Shown here piece after piece: positions 13,624 to 24,289 of a DNA stretch of 64,000 nt; position 1 is the stretch's first letter; the number at the start of each line of letters is the position of its first letter. The translations under genes and the position numbers were made by a program. Where the stretch lies: the NCBI GenBank assembly GCA_002205965.3, contig NADL03000466.1:620001-684000 (forward strand). The letters are read 5' to 3'. This DNA is from Kappaphycus alvarezii (lineage: Eukaryota > Rhodophyta > Florideophyceae > Gigartinales > Solieriaceae). Under the pieces are notes generated by a model, which did not search any database, was not told the origin of the DNA, and saw only the letters and a list, made by a program, of their open reading frames with translations.

Positions 13624-13736
13624 AAAAGATTCATTTATATTCTTTCAAGTATTTTTTTAAAACCCTTTGCCGTAGGAAAAGACTTCACGTGCGTCCATAC
13701 GAAGTTTTTTCTACTTTTTCTGGTGCTTCTATTTGT

Positions 13737-14595
13737 CTTATAGAGATTTTAGTATGGGGAAAAAGTCTATATAAGCTACGTAAATTGCTTCCTCCATGAG
13801 ACGGAAAGCAAGCTGGCAGACAACTTCAAGTCCAGTCCCAAATATTTTAGAAGTTGCGAAGTCAACTTCAGCCCCAAAAACCTTTTCTCTCACGCCAATC
13901 ACAGAGCATCGTGTGAGCTGTTAAGCGCACACGATCAGATTTAGGTTGAACTGTGGTTGAAACTTTGGTTAAGGCTGTCGCTATAAACCAGGTTTTATAA
14001 AAGAATTATAGGTAGCTACATAATAAAGTAAAATTTAATCTACTAGTAGTGACTGCAAAGGTCTTCCCATAAAGCAGCCCTGACGGTATCGTAAGTATCG
14101 CTTTCAGAATTGCAGTCGGCACGAGTAAATATTCTGATAAGATATAAGACGTAAATTGGTCCAGGTGGCATGGGATAGCAAGGCAAGTTTTGATTGGTAA
14201 AGCAGTGATGTAATATCCCAGTGTAAAACTCACACGTAACTATTTCAAGTGTACCAATGGCGTCAAAAGCTGTGTTCAGAATTGTAAGTAAAATTTTAAC
14301 GACAGCAACGTGCCTGGTAGCACTGATTGTAAGCTTGCCGGTGGTTTTAATCTACAGTACAGTACATAGATGCAGTAACTTCGTGAAAGCTGTAAGGCCC
14401 GTGAATTGAAATACAACAATAGATCGTAGAGCCTACCCCTTTAGAGCTGGTTACTAAAACAGTCACTCAGCTTTCACGCCTACTCCTCTCCATCGCCTGT
14501 CAACCTCAACTGTAGCATTTAAGTCGCTTTCAACGACTATTACCTCGGGACTTTAGTGGTTCACCTTTACTTTAGTGCACTTTTTACTCTATCTC
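13737..14595 (+). repeat. Gypsy-family LTR piece A, split by a ~510-bp repeat
   Basis: Read on the plus strand, 13737-13911 matches the forward strand of the 42.55/49.33-kb LTRs: AAAGTCTATATAAGC TATA region, then GGCAGACAACTTCAAG, then AGTCAACTTCAG, then a CGCAGAGC-like end. LTR matching resumes at about 14424 (GTAGAGCCTACCCCTTT versus GTAGACCCTGCCCCTTT; later GTAGCATTTAAGTCGC versus GTAGCACTTTTGTCGC) and fades near 14595. Sequence between belongs to an inserted repeat. The LTR is old and diverged, and follows ORF-X copy A directly. Confidence 0.6.
13912..14423. repeat. ~510-bp interspersed repeat, left copy
   Basis: This repeat matches 31852-32383 in direct orientation over about 500 bases, by eye roughly 75-80% identical. 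Conserved blocks include GTTAAGCGC near the start, CAGCCCTGACGGTATCGTAAG, GGTGGCATGGGATAGCAAGG, TTGATTGGTAAAGCA and GAAATACAACA near the end. It interrupts LTR piece A; ATCG flanks both sides and may be a 4-bp target duplication. No coding potential was seen. It could be a MITE-like or SINE-like element, or the solo LTR of another family (TGTG...AACA-like ends). Confidence 0.65.
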
Positions 14596-14599
14596 CTAC

Positions 14600-16470
14600 C
14601 ACATGTCAAGAGATGTTCCCAACTCCCGCTAATCTGATGAGCAATACGACTATCCCAGTCATCCCGTAACATGCATGTCAAGGCAGTCACAAAGGAAGTA
14701 TAAATCTACTGTTCCCAGCTAGCCGCAGAGTGCGGCAACTTCCTGGAGCTTCTCACACAGAAAATATACTAATTGCCAGAGAAGCATGAAGATAAGAATA
14801 TTTTAGGTTAGAAAATCCACTTGACAAATATATGCAAACAAAAATAGAAGTAAAGAAAAATTATCGTCTCGATCCAACAATTGGCCCAGCACTAGATCCC
14901 CATCATTCGCTTAATTGATCCATATCATAGTCCGGACGAGAAAAAGCACCTTAGTTTTTCCTGCTCTGGCCCAAACTTTCTTTAAGAACAACCCTCTATC
15001 AGTAGACGTCTTCAAAAAAGGTATGCGGCCAAATTCCTGACACAGCACCAATTCCACGGTCCTTTGTGATAGACTTACTAGGCCATTTGACATACCAAAA
15101 ACCTTGATACAACAACTTGCATAACCAAGTGCCCACCGGTGAGACCTTACCAGTGGTAATGAAATGTTTCAACCGTACAAAGCATGCAGTTGAATTGGAT
15201 CGAAAAAAAAATTCGCAGCCTCCTTAAAGGTCCCAATCATCGTAAAGTTTATAATTCTCAAGTTTCCATGCTGCGACAATCACTGACTATTCCTCCAATA
15301 GGACAGCAAGGTACGATTTTCCAATATTTTTGATCTTAAAATCGCGCAACAAAATGAAACGAGTCACACTGCAACGTAAATGACAGAAAAGTTAACATTG
15401 GAGCTTTTGATGGGGCACAACTTCTGTTCAGATTACACATTTTCATCAGATTGTCTTATATGCATGAGTTTTACCCTTGATTCATTCCCGCCTATGGTCG
15501 AGAATAAACGGTATTAGATGGCATAAACAGTCACCCTGGCTGCACCGAAATCCGACTACGAAACATTTGCGGTAGAATCTTGTCGAATTATACAAGTTTC
15601 TAAGCCTTACTTACCCATCATAGACCACGGATACTGATATTTGTCCCTCCAACGATACTACGTGGTACTTCTCGGAAAATCCATTAAAAACAAGATCAAA
15701 GAACGACTAATATACTGCATTCAAATAAATGAAAAACAGGAGTGCATGCCAGCGATTGATGCACTGCTGAGCGCCAATGAAAAGCTATTCCCAAACATAT
15801 TGTTTTCCAACATACTGCTGTACAGCAAAACTGCACCACTGGGGCATGATGAGGACGAAACCGGCTGCTTGGTATACCAACCAAATAGAATTTACAAGGA
15901 TATTCATGTAGCGCGGTAGTACTATCACGCTGCAAACTGGAACTAAAAGACTGAAACAAGTGCTATTACGCTGCAACGAGAGTTTCTTTAACATGAAAAC
16001 GGTTGCTTGTGAATGAGACGTATTATCTCCATAATACAACCATATGAAAACATATAAATCGTAGTCTCTCCAAGACTTTGTTACTTTACACACTAACGAC
16101 TACCTCCTAGAACATTGAGCATTACAACTCATCTTGTGCGCCCCCCATAGCTCTAAACATAAACCATTACAAACATAAACCATTACCATGCGTTTGACCA
16201 AATGTTATATTTACTTCCAGGAAGCAGAGGATGGTACCATCCTCTCGAAGCTCCGTTGACCAATCCCTCGATAATTCAGTAGCACGTTTCCATCACATTG
16301 TGAAAACATTGTACGAACCATAAGACACACATTGATCAGGGCCTTCTGTCCAAACCTGACGTACTTTTCTTGTTTGTAAGAGAGAAATGTTATGTGCCAT
16401 CTACCTTATTATACTTCCGACTCCTTCTCAACAAGGCCCACACAATTTACTTTCATCTCCGGGCTGGTAC
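14600..16470. other. No supportable gene
   Basis: Base composition becomes more balanced than in the first 12 kb, but open frames overlap on both strands without convincing protein character. It contains a 20-bp perfect palindrome at 16226-16245 centred on GGTACC. Confidence 0.5.
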
Positions 16471-16475
16471 CAGCG

Positions 16476-17879
16476 TCAGGAATTCGGAGCCAAATGTTCG
16501 GATTTGAACTTGCAGCGATATAGCACCGCTGAATCTGTTTCCGCTGCACCAAACAGAAAGTACCCACATCCGTAACACATCTCCATCACTTCCAGTTCCA
16601 CACTTTCGAACATTTTGAGTCTGTCATTTCGTGATTGTACGTCCAGGCATTGACAGAGAACAGAGAAAGTCGAGAACTTAGCGTGAAAGAGTGCGCTGTG
16701 CGAAGGACATTGTGTTTCGGAGAAACTCGGGTAGAACTGCAGATACTCAGGGGATGGTACCAAACTCTAATAACCCGCCCACAACAGAAAACTGTTCCAA
16801 ACTACATGATACTCTAACCTTAAGAGATCCCTGCATGTAGCCATCACAAAATAAGGCCTTCTCTATACTAGAACCCGTTGGTCTAATGATCCCTGTTTCA
16901 ACGGTTTCTCGCATCGAATTGCGAGAGCTCTGTACAGAGCTTGAAGCAACCTTTTTGCTTCCTCAACTGCCTTTGCTGTCAATGACACACCAGATTCCAA
17001 TAACTCCATTCTTGAGTGTAAGGATGTTATCTTCTTATTTAACGAATCAACGTGAAGCACGAGGGAAGCGTACGACTCCCTCAGTCTTAAAATCTTCGTC
17101 GTGAAAAGCATTGGTTTGGAGAACGGTACCATGACCAACTCTCGGTTTCTTCAGTTGGTGATTCATAAATTCCACCCAGTCTGGATCATGGGCTTCTGAA
17201 TTCGACATCTTCATTGTTAGATAAGCCTGTACAGGACTAAAACTCCATGACAGAGACGGATTCTCACCCTCTACGCAGTCGTTATCTACCGAGTCAGAAG
17301 AAGACGTGGCAGAAAATGAACTTCATGGACTTCTTTGTGAGAACCCCCTTCAGGGTACAGAATACACCATAGCCAAGACTGGAAGCTAAAGAGTACTCTT
17401 CAATGTGCAGTACGTTTGCAGTACACCACATTTCTGGTTTTCCTGCATGTGGTCCATCTTCCACAAAACCTGAATGAGATCGCCGTATCAGGAAGTGAGA
17501 GGTCTTCAAAAAAAACTTGACGATGTGACTTGCGTGGTCTTGCATGTGGTTTCCGCAAGGTTGAAATGTCATTCATGATAGATGCAGTCGCTGACGGAGT
17601 ACTCCGAATGTCATACGACGCATCGTTTTCAGTTCCTGGTTGCGCTCGTTCGGAAGAGCAGTCAAGAACGATCGCAGAAGAAAACGGTAAGGATGATTAA
17701 CATGTGAGATGAGATATATATATGACACCGGAAGGTTGAACAGATTCGATTGATTGATCTGAATCGAAGTCTCGATCGTAGCTGTGTACCTCAGCTGTTG
17801 TTGTTGGTGTCAACACCCGATGGGTGCACCATGAGTTCCCGGCAACTTCAAAAAAACCGAAACGGTCATCAACCACCAC
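16476..17879 (-). pseudogene. Putative multi-exon coiled-coil gene or its remains
   Basis: Several minus-strand frames line up. Around 17300-17570 is a segment with KFFLKTSHFLIRRSHSGF. Around 17140-17230 is MSNSEAHDPDWVEFMNHQL. Around 16890-17100 is a clear coiled coil (RLRESYASLVLHVDSLNKK, then ITSLHSRMELLESG and AKAVEEAKRLLQALYRAL). Around 16476-16763 is a Cys-containing tail (MCYGCGYFLFGAAETD). Reading frames differ between pieces, which suggests introns or decay; exon limits cannot be fixed by eye. I recognise no family. The neighbouring gene at 18.1 kb is on the opposite strand, so a shared upstream region around 17.9-18.1 kb is possible. Confidence 0.35.
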
Positions 17880-18142
17880 GTTTGGTGTTCTGAAGAATAG
17901 TCAAGACTGTGCACAGCCATACCTCCCAATTTTTTTAAAAAATGTTCTTCACATCTGGACCCACGGTGGCTGGTTAATGGGGGTGTCCAATATTTTTTTT
18001 CAAAAAATAGGATAAAAGTACCTCGACATCAAAATTCTTACCAAACAAGAAGGTCAGATAGGCAAACAGCAAGTACACAGGTACCTGTGACTGCAAAGTT
18101 TCTGGAGATTACCTTCCCCTCCGCAAAGTTCTACCTCATACA

Positions 18143-19099
18143 TTGACAAGACTACTTTCCCAAATTGACGGTCATATCGCAATTGGCATGAGGATGACTC
18201 GCAGTCGGCGCAACCGAACTTCTGTTAAGAAGATGGCAGAATACAGGGAACGACTTGAGAAACAGAAACTTGCGAAAGGTATACATCGGAAATCTCGTTC
18301 ACCTACACCGTGCTCTCCACCAGAAGAAAACGAATTCAACGGAGAAAGAACTATCGTCAATGGAGCACCGATACGCCGGAATCGGGAAGACCGAAGAAAC
18401 AGAGCACATTTCGTCTTGAAGTACTTGCTGATGCCGCCGTTACGGAGAGGAACACGAGCCTCGCAGCCGGGAGAAAACGAGTATCTTCTGAACGAGAAGA
18501 GCCGAGATCGACATGCCTATCCCTCGTGGCCCGAAGAAAAAAGTTATCAACGGACAAGGAGTCAAATTCGGAAAGTGTCTTTGACGATATCCGAAGGGAA
18601 CCCATTGACAGAGAATTGAATGTTGTCGGGACAACTTGTCCAACCCAGTACTGGAGTGAGAACACCTCTCCTGTCTCCGGCTCCATTACCACGCATCGGC
18701 CTACCGACGGGTACTTCACACCGACAAATGGTTCAATTGACACCGACGAATCTGAAGAGGAATTACGTTGTACAAGAGGAAGCCTGAAAAACACTGGTGT
18801 AAGTACACCAGTGAAGGCCGCGTTAGGTTGTGACGTGACCGTGATGGGATTGAAGGTGTTGTTGAAATCTTTTGGTGAAGCCTTCTTCAAAAATGCATGT
18901 ACACATGCGTAGGGAGATATCGTGTGTGCGAAACCATGTCAGTACTGACATAGCACAGTTGCGTACACTTGCTAAATATTTAGATAGAAAGGTTGAAACT
19001 GTGTTACGTTCTCCTCTAATGGCGCTGCGAAGACTCAGAAGTCCAAGTAAAACAAAGAGAGGGACGTACTGGATACGTACATTCCTCACTCGAAAATAA
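18143..19099 (+). pseudogene. Putative basic, Ser/Thr-rich protein gene, unrecognised
   Basis: Two overlapping plus-strand frames of 158 and 200 codons, then a third short frame, carry protein-like composition. The first is strongly basic (MTRSRRNRTSVKKMAEYRE, KQKLAKGIHRKSRSPTP). The second is Ser/Arg/Glu-rich (GRKRVSSEREEPRSTC, DTDESEEELRCTRGS) and ends in a hydrophobic stretch (VMGLKVLLKSFGEAFF). The third gives a helix (VSTDIAQLRTLAKYLDRKVE). The layout suggests a charged, largely disordered protein, with introns or decay between frames. A 177-codon minus frame across the same bases is taken as a shadow. No enzyme motif is visible; function unknown. Confidence 0.4.
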
Positions 19100-19351
19100 G
19101 CATTTAACACTGAAAACTTCTCATTGTTACATGCTACAAAGTTCATTCGTTGCTTAACGAGAAAGTAGGAAACAGAGGTACCTCTGGGATGGCACCGTTG
19201 TTTTCAGTAGTCATGACGATGATATTTAGCTTGCAGACGGATAAGACGAAGGATATATATCACCATGGCGTTGGCTGAATCATTGTAATTTTCGATTTGG
19301 TGTAATAACTGGTACATTGTTGAACATTCAGCATAACCAGTTCAACACTTC

Positions 19352-20280
19352 ATGGAAGGGGTCGAAATGTGTGGTGGAGCCTTTGATCCAAATACCAACA
19401 ACAGCCATGTGAAAGGACGCGAGGCAAACAGAATGAACCACGATATCGAGGTTGGAAACGCGCGAATCAAACGTCTGCATGGTTACAGAAAGGATACGTT
19501 GGTACCAACCATATCGAAGCAGCCCGTAATATCTTGGAGAAGAGAAGAGATGGAACCAGGCCGGAGAAACTGAGAGATGAACCATCTCAGTATGATATTG
19601 CGGTTCATGGGGCGAGACTTATATACAAACTGTATACGGCTCACTGCATCAATGAGAGAAAGTCAAGACCAGTTTTTTCTATGATGGGTATTCTTTTGAG
19701 TGAATGGAGTAGTATGAATATACAATGCTCCCAAGAAAGTGTCCGAATCACGTTCAAGGATGAGTATTCACCCGTTGGAGCCACAGAGAATACTCTGAGA
19801 CTTCGTCACCACGAATTGGAGATGCTGTTGAAGGTAGTTGGTTGGGTACGAATAAGGACGCAGATGTGAACAACAAGAGAAGCTTGAAAAGATGTACACG
19901 GACATGAGATTTTATTCTGATTGCAGAGTATGAGGTACCGTGGTACCCGGCGAATCGAAATCACGGAAACAAGATAGAAAGCAAACGGCGACTGAGAAGT
20001 TTCATCAACCTTTTAGAAGTTGCAGCAAACTACTGAAGGAATATACTCAGGTATCCTCCATGGAAGTTTTGCTTCGGTTGCACAAAGCCTCTTTCCGCTC
20101 AATTCTACTCGATTGCTGTTTATTCGTTCACTAATACAAAATTTCTTGGAAGAAACCAAATTTGAAGCAGGAATTATTGCTGAAGTCGGAAGGGTCAAAT
20201 GTGGGGAATGTACACTCCTCGCATTCATGCCATCTCAACGGTCTGCTGCTACTCATTGGAGACAAAGTGTTTACGATTAA
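19352..20280 (+). pseudogene. Unrecognised plus-strand coding pieces
   Basis: Consecutive plus-strand frames run at 19352-19573, 19534-19869 (112 codons, including YDIAVHGARLIYKLYTAHC and RLRHHELEMLLKVVGWVR) and 20020-20280 (FPLNSTRLLFIRSLIQNFL, VGRVKCGECTLLAFMP). They follow the 18.1-kb region on the same strand and may be later exons of it or a separate gene. No family recognised; no splice sites can be assigned with confidence. Confidence 0.3.
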
Positions 20281-20825
20281 CAGAGAAGGAATAAATGGCG
20301 CTGCATACACCAGAAGAGGCTGTATCTGATGATGGAGAACCGGTCAACTTTGAAATGCTACTGAAGGGGATGGAAACACTACGATTCTTGAATCTGTAGA
20401 ACAAGATCTAGTTCTGTGTAATCTTAAACAGAGGTTACATATGTGGATATAGAGAGTTTCATGAAAAGTATTAACAGCTAAATACGCTTATTACTACGTG
20501 TAGTAACCAAGAATAGTACTGCAGTACTACAGTAGTAGACATATCCTTTGTCGACGTAAATAGAGGAACGACAGGCCTATCCTTACATATGTATGGATAC
20601 TACATGTGACACTTTATGGGAATAGCAAAACCCATTTGTACATTTATAAAGAATCTAGTAGGAGAACAGTAAGGGACTACCCAGTAACGGCGATATATTG
20701 GATGGTGGTCATGACCTGCAGATGCTTCTAATTTTAAGTACAAACAGATACCAAAAGAGCATCTTGCCTCCAGAGTGCCGCTTACAACAGTTTGGATATC
20801 AGACCTGTACTGTTTCGCATTAAAT

Positions 20826-20880
20826 CACCCCATATTCCCCCTTTTAAAATTCCTCCCTTTTAAAAGGGGGGAACATGGGG
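20826..20880. repeat. Imperfect hairpin (C-run/TTTTAAAA/G-run)
   Basis: A CCCCAT...CCCCCTTTTAAAA left arm pairs with a TTTTAAAAGGGGGG...ATGGGG right arm, giving a ~55-base imperfect palindrome. A related half-copy (attttaagggggaggaatatggg) is at about 21240-21270. No poly-T tract or gene end marks it as a terminator. Confidence 0.5.
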
Positions 20881-20884
20881 TTGT

Positions 20885-22290
20885 TTACTGCAGAAGATAA
20901 CAAGTCTAAGATCCAATTAATGTCTTATCTAAGGACGAATGGACCATGTACTAAAGCAGTGCCTTTGTGATACCAACTTAGCAGCGATGTCCGGTACTGC
21001 AATGAGCATAACCTTCTCGAAAGGCCGGCTCCGTATCAATGGGTAACCAGGGTAATTAGTGAAGTGAACAATAATCAGACTCACATGGTTTCGTCGCGTC
21101 CGTGGAATGAGATATTCATTAGATCATAGCCATAGTTATGCCTTGTTTTCCAGTAAACAAAAAACAAACCCCCACTTCACATCCTTGCAGCAGAACCAAA
21201 ATTTACACCCTTCCAGCCAAGCCTTTTTAATTTCTTCCCGTCATCATTTTAAGGGGGAGGAATATGGGACAACCCGGTTTTTACTGCGAAGCATGATGGA
21301 TAGGTACAATGAATTTGTTAATCTAATTTGAAGTGGCGGCTCCGCTCTGCACCCTGCCATATCGAACCCCGCACAAATGCACCGCTTTAGTGAAGCAGTA
21401 TATCAGGTGTCATTGCACTTGGGAGTATTCTGGGATATAGCCATGTATATCTTTCATGTAATAAAGCACCCAACTCTTTCCCAACTCTTTCGCCCTGCTA
21501 TATCTGAAAGGGTGCATCCCTGCTAGTAAAGGCGATAACTCCTGGAGTGTATTCCCTTCCAGAAATCTTCAATCTGCTGTTTCTGTGGAAACACTGGCGC
21601 GTCAGTATATGTAGAAAATACAAACATATCAGGAAGGGAACCCCTTAGAGAGCGGAGAACTTGATGAATGCGGCGGCGATTGACAGAGACAGAAACATAA
21701 TTGGGACATAATAGAGACTGGGTCATGTAAGATCAGTGAGCAACTTTCGTTTTTCAGCAGCCGGGGGAGGTGCTTATTTTAAGAGCGACACGAATTAGAA
21801 ACCTTATGCATAAATTCCATGGACTCCCATTTCAAAGAATTCGGCTATGCAGCCGTAAACATCAACAAGCATTTGGTGAAGAATGATTCTGTGGTGTGCA
21901 AGGCGGTTTTGACTCCAGAATGAACACACGCACAAATCTAAGCTAGAAGAAATCCGCATGCTGACTACTTCGATATGCGGGAAGGCAGAGGGTGGTTTAG
22001 TGCGAAGAGTGAGAGGGCTTGAATCCAATAAGAGATTTTGTGAACGTGGGAAAGATTGGGTGCTTTACTGTTTAGAGGCATGTACGGTTATTTGCCGACA
22101 TGAGCAGGGGGCAGATCTATACGCTTAGAACGGAGTGAACCGTACATTGTTACCAACACGAACAGGGCAGATCATTTTGTCGGAGTGTAGACATAAGTAC
22201 ACTTGTATGTGTACTGCAAGGGGGGGACTTTATTTAGCATAAACAGGGACCACTCTTACGGAGTGGCCAGGTCAAGGGACCTATTGCAAG
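20885..22290. other. No supportable gene; includes a short dispersed repeat
   Basis: No convincing coding region. About 22041-22110 (gattgggtgctttact..., gcagggggcag) matches 51693-51765 in direct orientation, so part of this stretch is repeat-derived. A perfect 16-bp palindrome (TAGTACTGCAGTACTA) lies just upstream at 20514-20529. Confidence 0.5.
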
Positions 22291-22423
22291 TTACATGTCT
22301 CCATGCTACGGAACAATTTGTTCTGAGATTGAAAGCAAACACACAACCGATTTACTATACTCATGTGTAGAAGTGAAGTATTACACTAACAGAACCACAG
22401 AATTACATTATTTATCAGTGGCG

Positions 22424-22866
22424 TTAACGGTATGGGTCTCGGTTATTGTCAGCAGCACGCTGGTCATAACGGTATGGATCGTTGTACGTCTCGTAACTGT
22501 TGCGATTCCTTACAGAATTCCCATCATTGCCCATGGTCGACGGCCCAGCTTGCCCGTACGAGTATGGGACAGTGTACATGCCAGAATATGGATCATTGGA
22601 GGGTTGGCCTCCGTTGGTGATATCAATTATTGCAGGTTGCTCATCACTACCGGCACCTGTCTCACGTGCGGGAGTGCGGGATCTGCTACCCACCGGTGGG
22701 TAGGGGTCATTTGCGTACGGGTCGCGTTCATACGAAGATTAGTTGGCAGTGGTACCACTGTTGTAATTGCGCCTCTGCTGTGATTGTCGATCTCCGTCCC
22801 CGTCATGGTGGCCGTATTCCCCATATGACAGTTGGCGCGAAGAAATACGATTTTCGCATCGTCCAC
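22424..22866 (-). CDS. Disordered Asn/Asp/Pro/Tyr-rich protein region
   Basis: A minus-strand frame is rich in Asn, Asp, Pro, Tyr, Gly and Ser, with a repeated NDPY or RDPY motif (SNDPYSGMYTVPYSY, ETYNDPYRYDQRAADNN, ending NRDPYR-stop). Further up the strand another piece continues the same flavour (YGEYGHHDGDGDRQSQQ, ERDPYANDPYPP). It lies directly downstream of the 216-codon ORF at 22876-23526 and is plausibly its C-terminal extension through splicing or decay. No recognised domain. The plus-strand frame across it is hydrophobic and is treated as a shadow. Confidence 0.4.
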
Positions 22867-22875
22867 TCTTCTATT

Positions 22876-23526
22876 CTATGTAATTAGAGTTGTGATATCC
22901 CTTTTCCTACCGCGGTAGCCGAAATCAAAGTCAACATGGCGGTTCAAAGCATCCCTCACAAACCTCCCCATCTGTGAGGCCTCTTGACGTGTCTCGCGAT
23001 AAGAATGTGCAGTTCGCACGTAATTACCCAAATAAACGCTTACCATATCGTAAAGATTGGTGACGAGATTATGTACAGAAATATCATTTTCAACTGTTAA
23101 CCTATTCTGACGTTTGGCCAATGCGTATATTCCAGGGAAACGGTTCCACTCTTCCTCTCCAAACTGTTTGGAGAGGATTACGGCGGCACTTCGCTTCCTC
23201 CTATAGTTCCCACCTACACCCTTCACCTTCAGGCGCCACATCTTACGTCTCATGCTTGTCTCCCAAATCTCACCTTGAGGGGCATCAAAGGCAACATCCA
23301 AGTCCGCATTATCCGGTACCGGACCTACATCAGAGTCTTCATCACCGTCTCCCCTCACACTCGCGATGAAACATGATACTGGTCCCCAGTTGTCGTCAAA
23401 TGCAACCTTGCTACGGTACGAATGGTCCCTGGACAGGAAATTAAAAGCGCGACCACCCAGAACACATTCACAGTACCACGACACAATGAGGAGAATCAGG
23501 TACTCCCTATGTACCATGAGTTTCAA
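22876..23526 (-). CDS. 216-aa ORF with hydrophobic N-terminus, unrecognised
   Basis: This is the longest clean frame of the 15-31 kb block. It starts MKLMVHREYLILLIVSWYCE and CVLGG, which looks like a signal peptide or N-terminal anchor. An acidic linker (GDGDEDSDVGPVPD) follows, then a mixed helical body (SKQFGEEEWNRFPGIYALAK, HNLVTNLYDMVSVYLG, QMGRFVRDALNRHVDFDFG). The frame is open upstream to a TAA that sits within GTAAGT. A short GTAAGT...TAG stretch of 33 bases could be an intron; removing it would keep frame from ...EKE into EYLILLIV, which would make the hydrophobic segment internal. No family recognised. Confidence 0.45.
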   Translation of the reverse strand: MKLMVHREYLILLIVSWYCECVLGGRAFNFLSRDHSYRSKVAFDDNWGPVSCFIASVRGDGDEDSDVGPVPDNADLDVAFDAPQGEIWETSMRRKMWRLKVKGVGGNYRRKRSAAVILSKQFGEEEWNRFPGIYALAKRQNRLTVENDISVHNLVTNLYDMVSVYLGNYVRTAHSYRETRQEASQMGRFVRDALNRHVDFDFGYRGRKRDITTLIT

Positions 23527-23673
23527 AGCATCAACTTACTCCTTCTCCGATGTTTCCAACTCTTCGTAAGGCTTCCCGAGACAAGAAATGATGTAGTGAT
23601 ACAAGTTCATAGTCAAAGGCATAGGGATGGGCATTACTGCTTGTTGAACAATACCCCTATCTGTGAACAGCGG

Positions 23674-24280
23674 CTAATCTTTCCATAGATCCTCGGTTGT
23701 ACAACCGGTCAAATCCGGGCGAAATTGTGACGCTGGCATCCACATGCCGTGTTCCTTCCTGCAGTAATATTCATACAGATGATGATGGCGCACAGCAAAG
23801 GGGTGAAAGGGTCTGGATTTTAGAGAATCAGCCAGTATCGGGAACCCTTCTATGGTTCTCTGCTCGACGGAGAGACATAAGTAGTCATGAACAGCTTTGA
23901 TGTAGTAAGCATCTCGGCGGTCATGTACATAAGTAACGGCTGATTTGGAACCATCGGGTACCCGGTAGCTTTTCTTTCTTCGGATCCTTTCCCATGTAGC
24001 ATGCGCTGCATTAGGATTTCTTTCCAGCATAGCAGCGAGGCGCACCATATCACGTCTAAACTTCCTTCTCCTCGCCCTTGCAATTTCTGTTTCCAAGTCG
24101 ACTGGATAAATGGCTTTCGGCTCCCACTCGGTATGCAACGGTAGTCCCGAATTATCCAGATCACCACCCAGAATGGGGTCATGCGGCGGTTGATCTTTTT
24201 GCGTCGATGCTCTTTTAGCGGTGGTACCATCGACATCGGACGCCGGTGAAGGCTGGGGTTGAAGGACCGAACTAAGGCGC
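23674..24280 (-). CDS. Basic helical protein segment, unrecognised
   Basis: A minus-strand frame open from about 24280 to 23674 contains DNSGLPLHTEWEPKAIYPVD, then a very basic helix (ARARRRKFRRDMVRLAAML, ATWERIRRKKSYRVPDG), then KAVHDYLCLSVEQRTIEGF and HHLYEYYCRKEHGMWMPAS, ending in LWKD. The composition is protein-like and the frame is long for this window. It sits between the Pro/Thr-rich region and the 216-aa ORF on the same strand, so all four minus-strand pieces (22.4-25.3 kb) may be one spliced or decayed gene. Function unknown. Confidence 0.45.
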
Positions 24281-24289
24281 AGACCTTAC

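Noticed and set aside
18357-18890. 177-codon minus-strand ORF
   Set aside because: Antisense to the basic, Ser-rich plus-strand region; its openness follows from codon composition on the other strand.
22295-22783. 162-codon plus-strand hydrophobic ORF
   Set aside because: Antisense to the Asn/Asp/Pro/Tyr-rich minus-strand frame, which has real repeat structure (NDPY).
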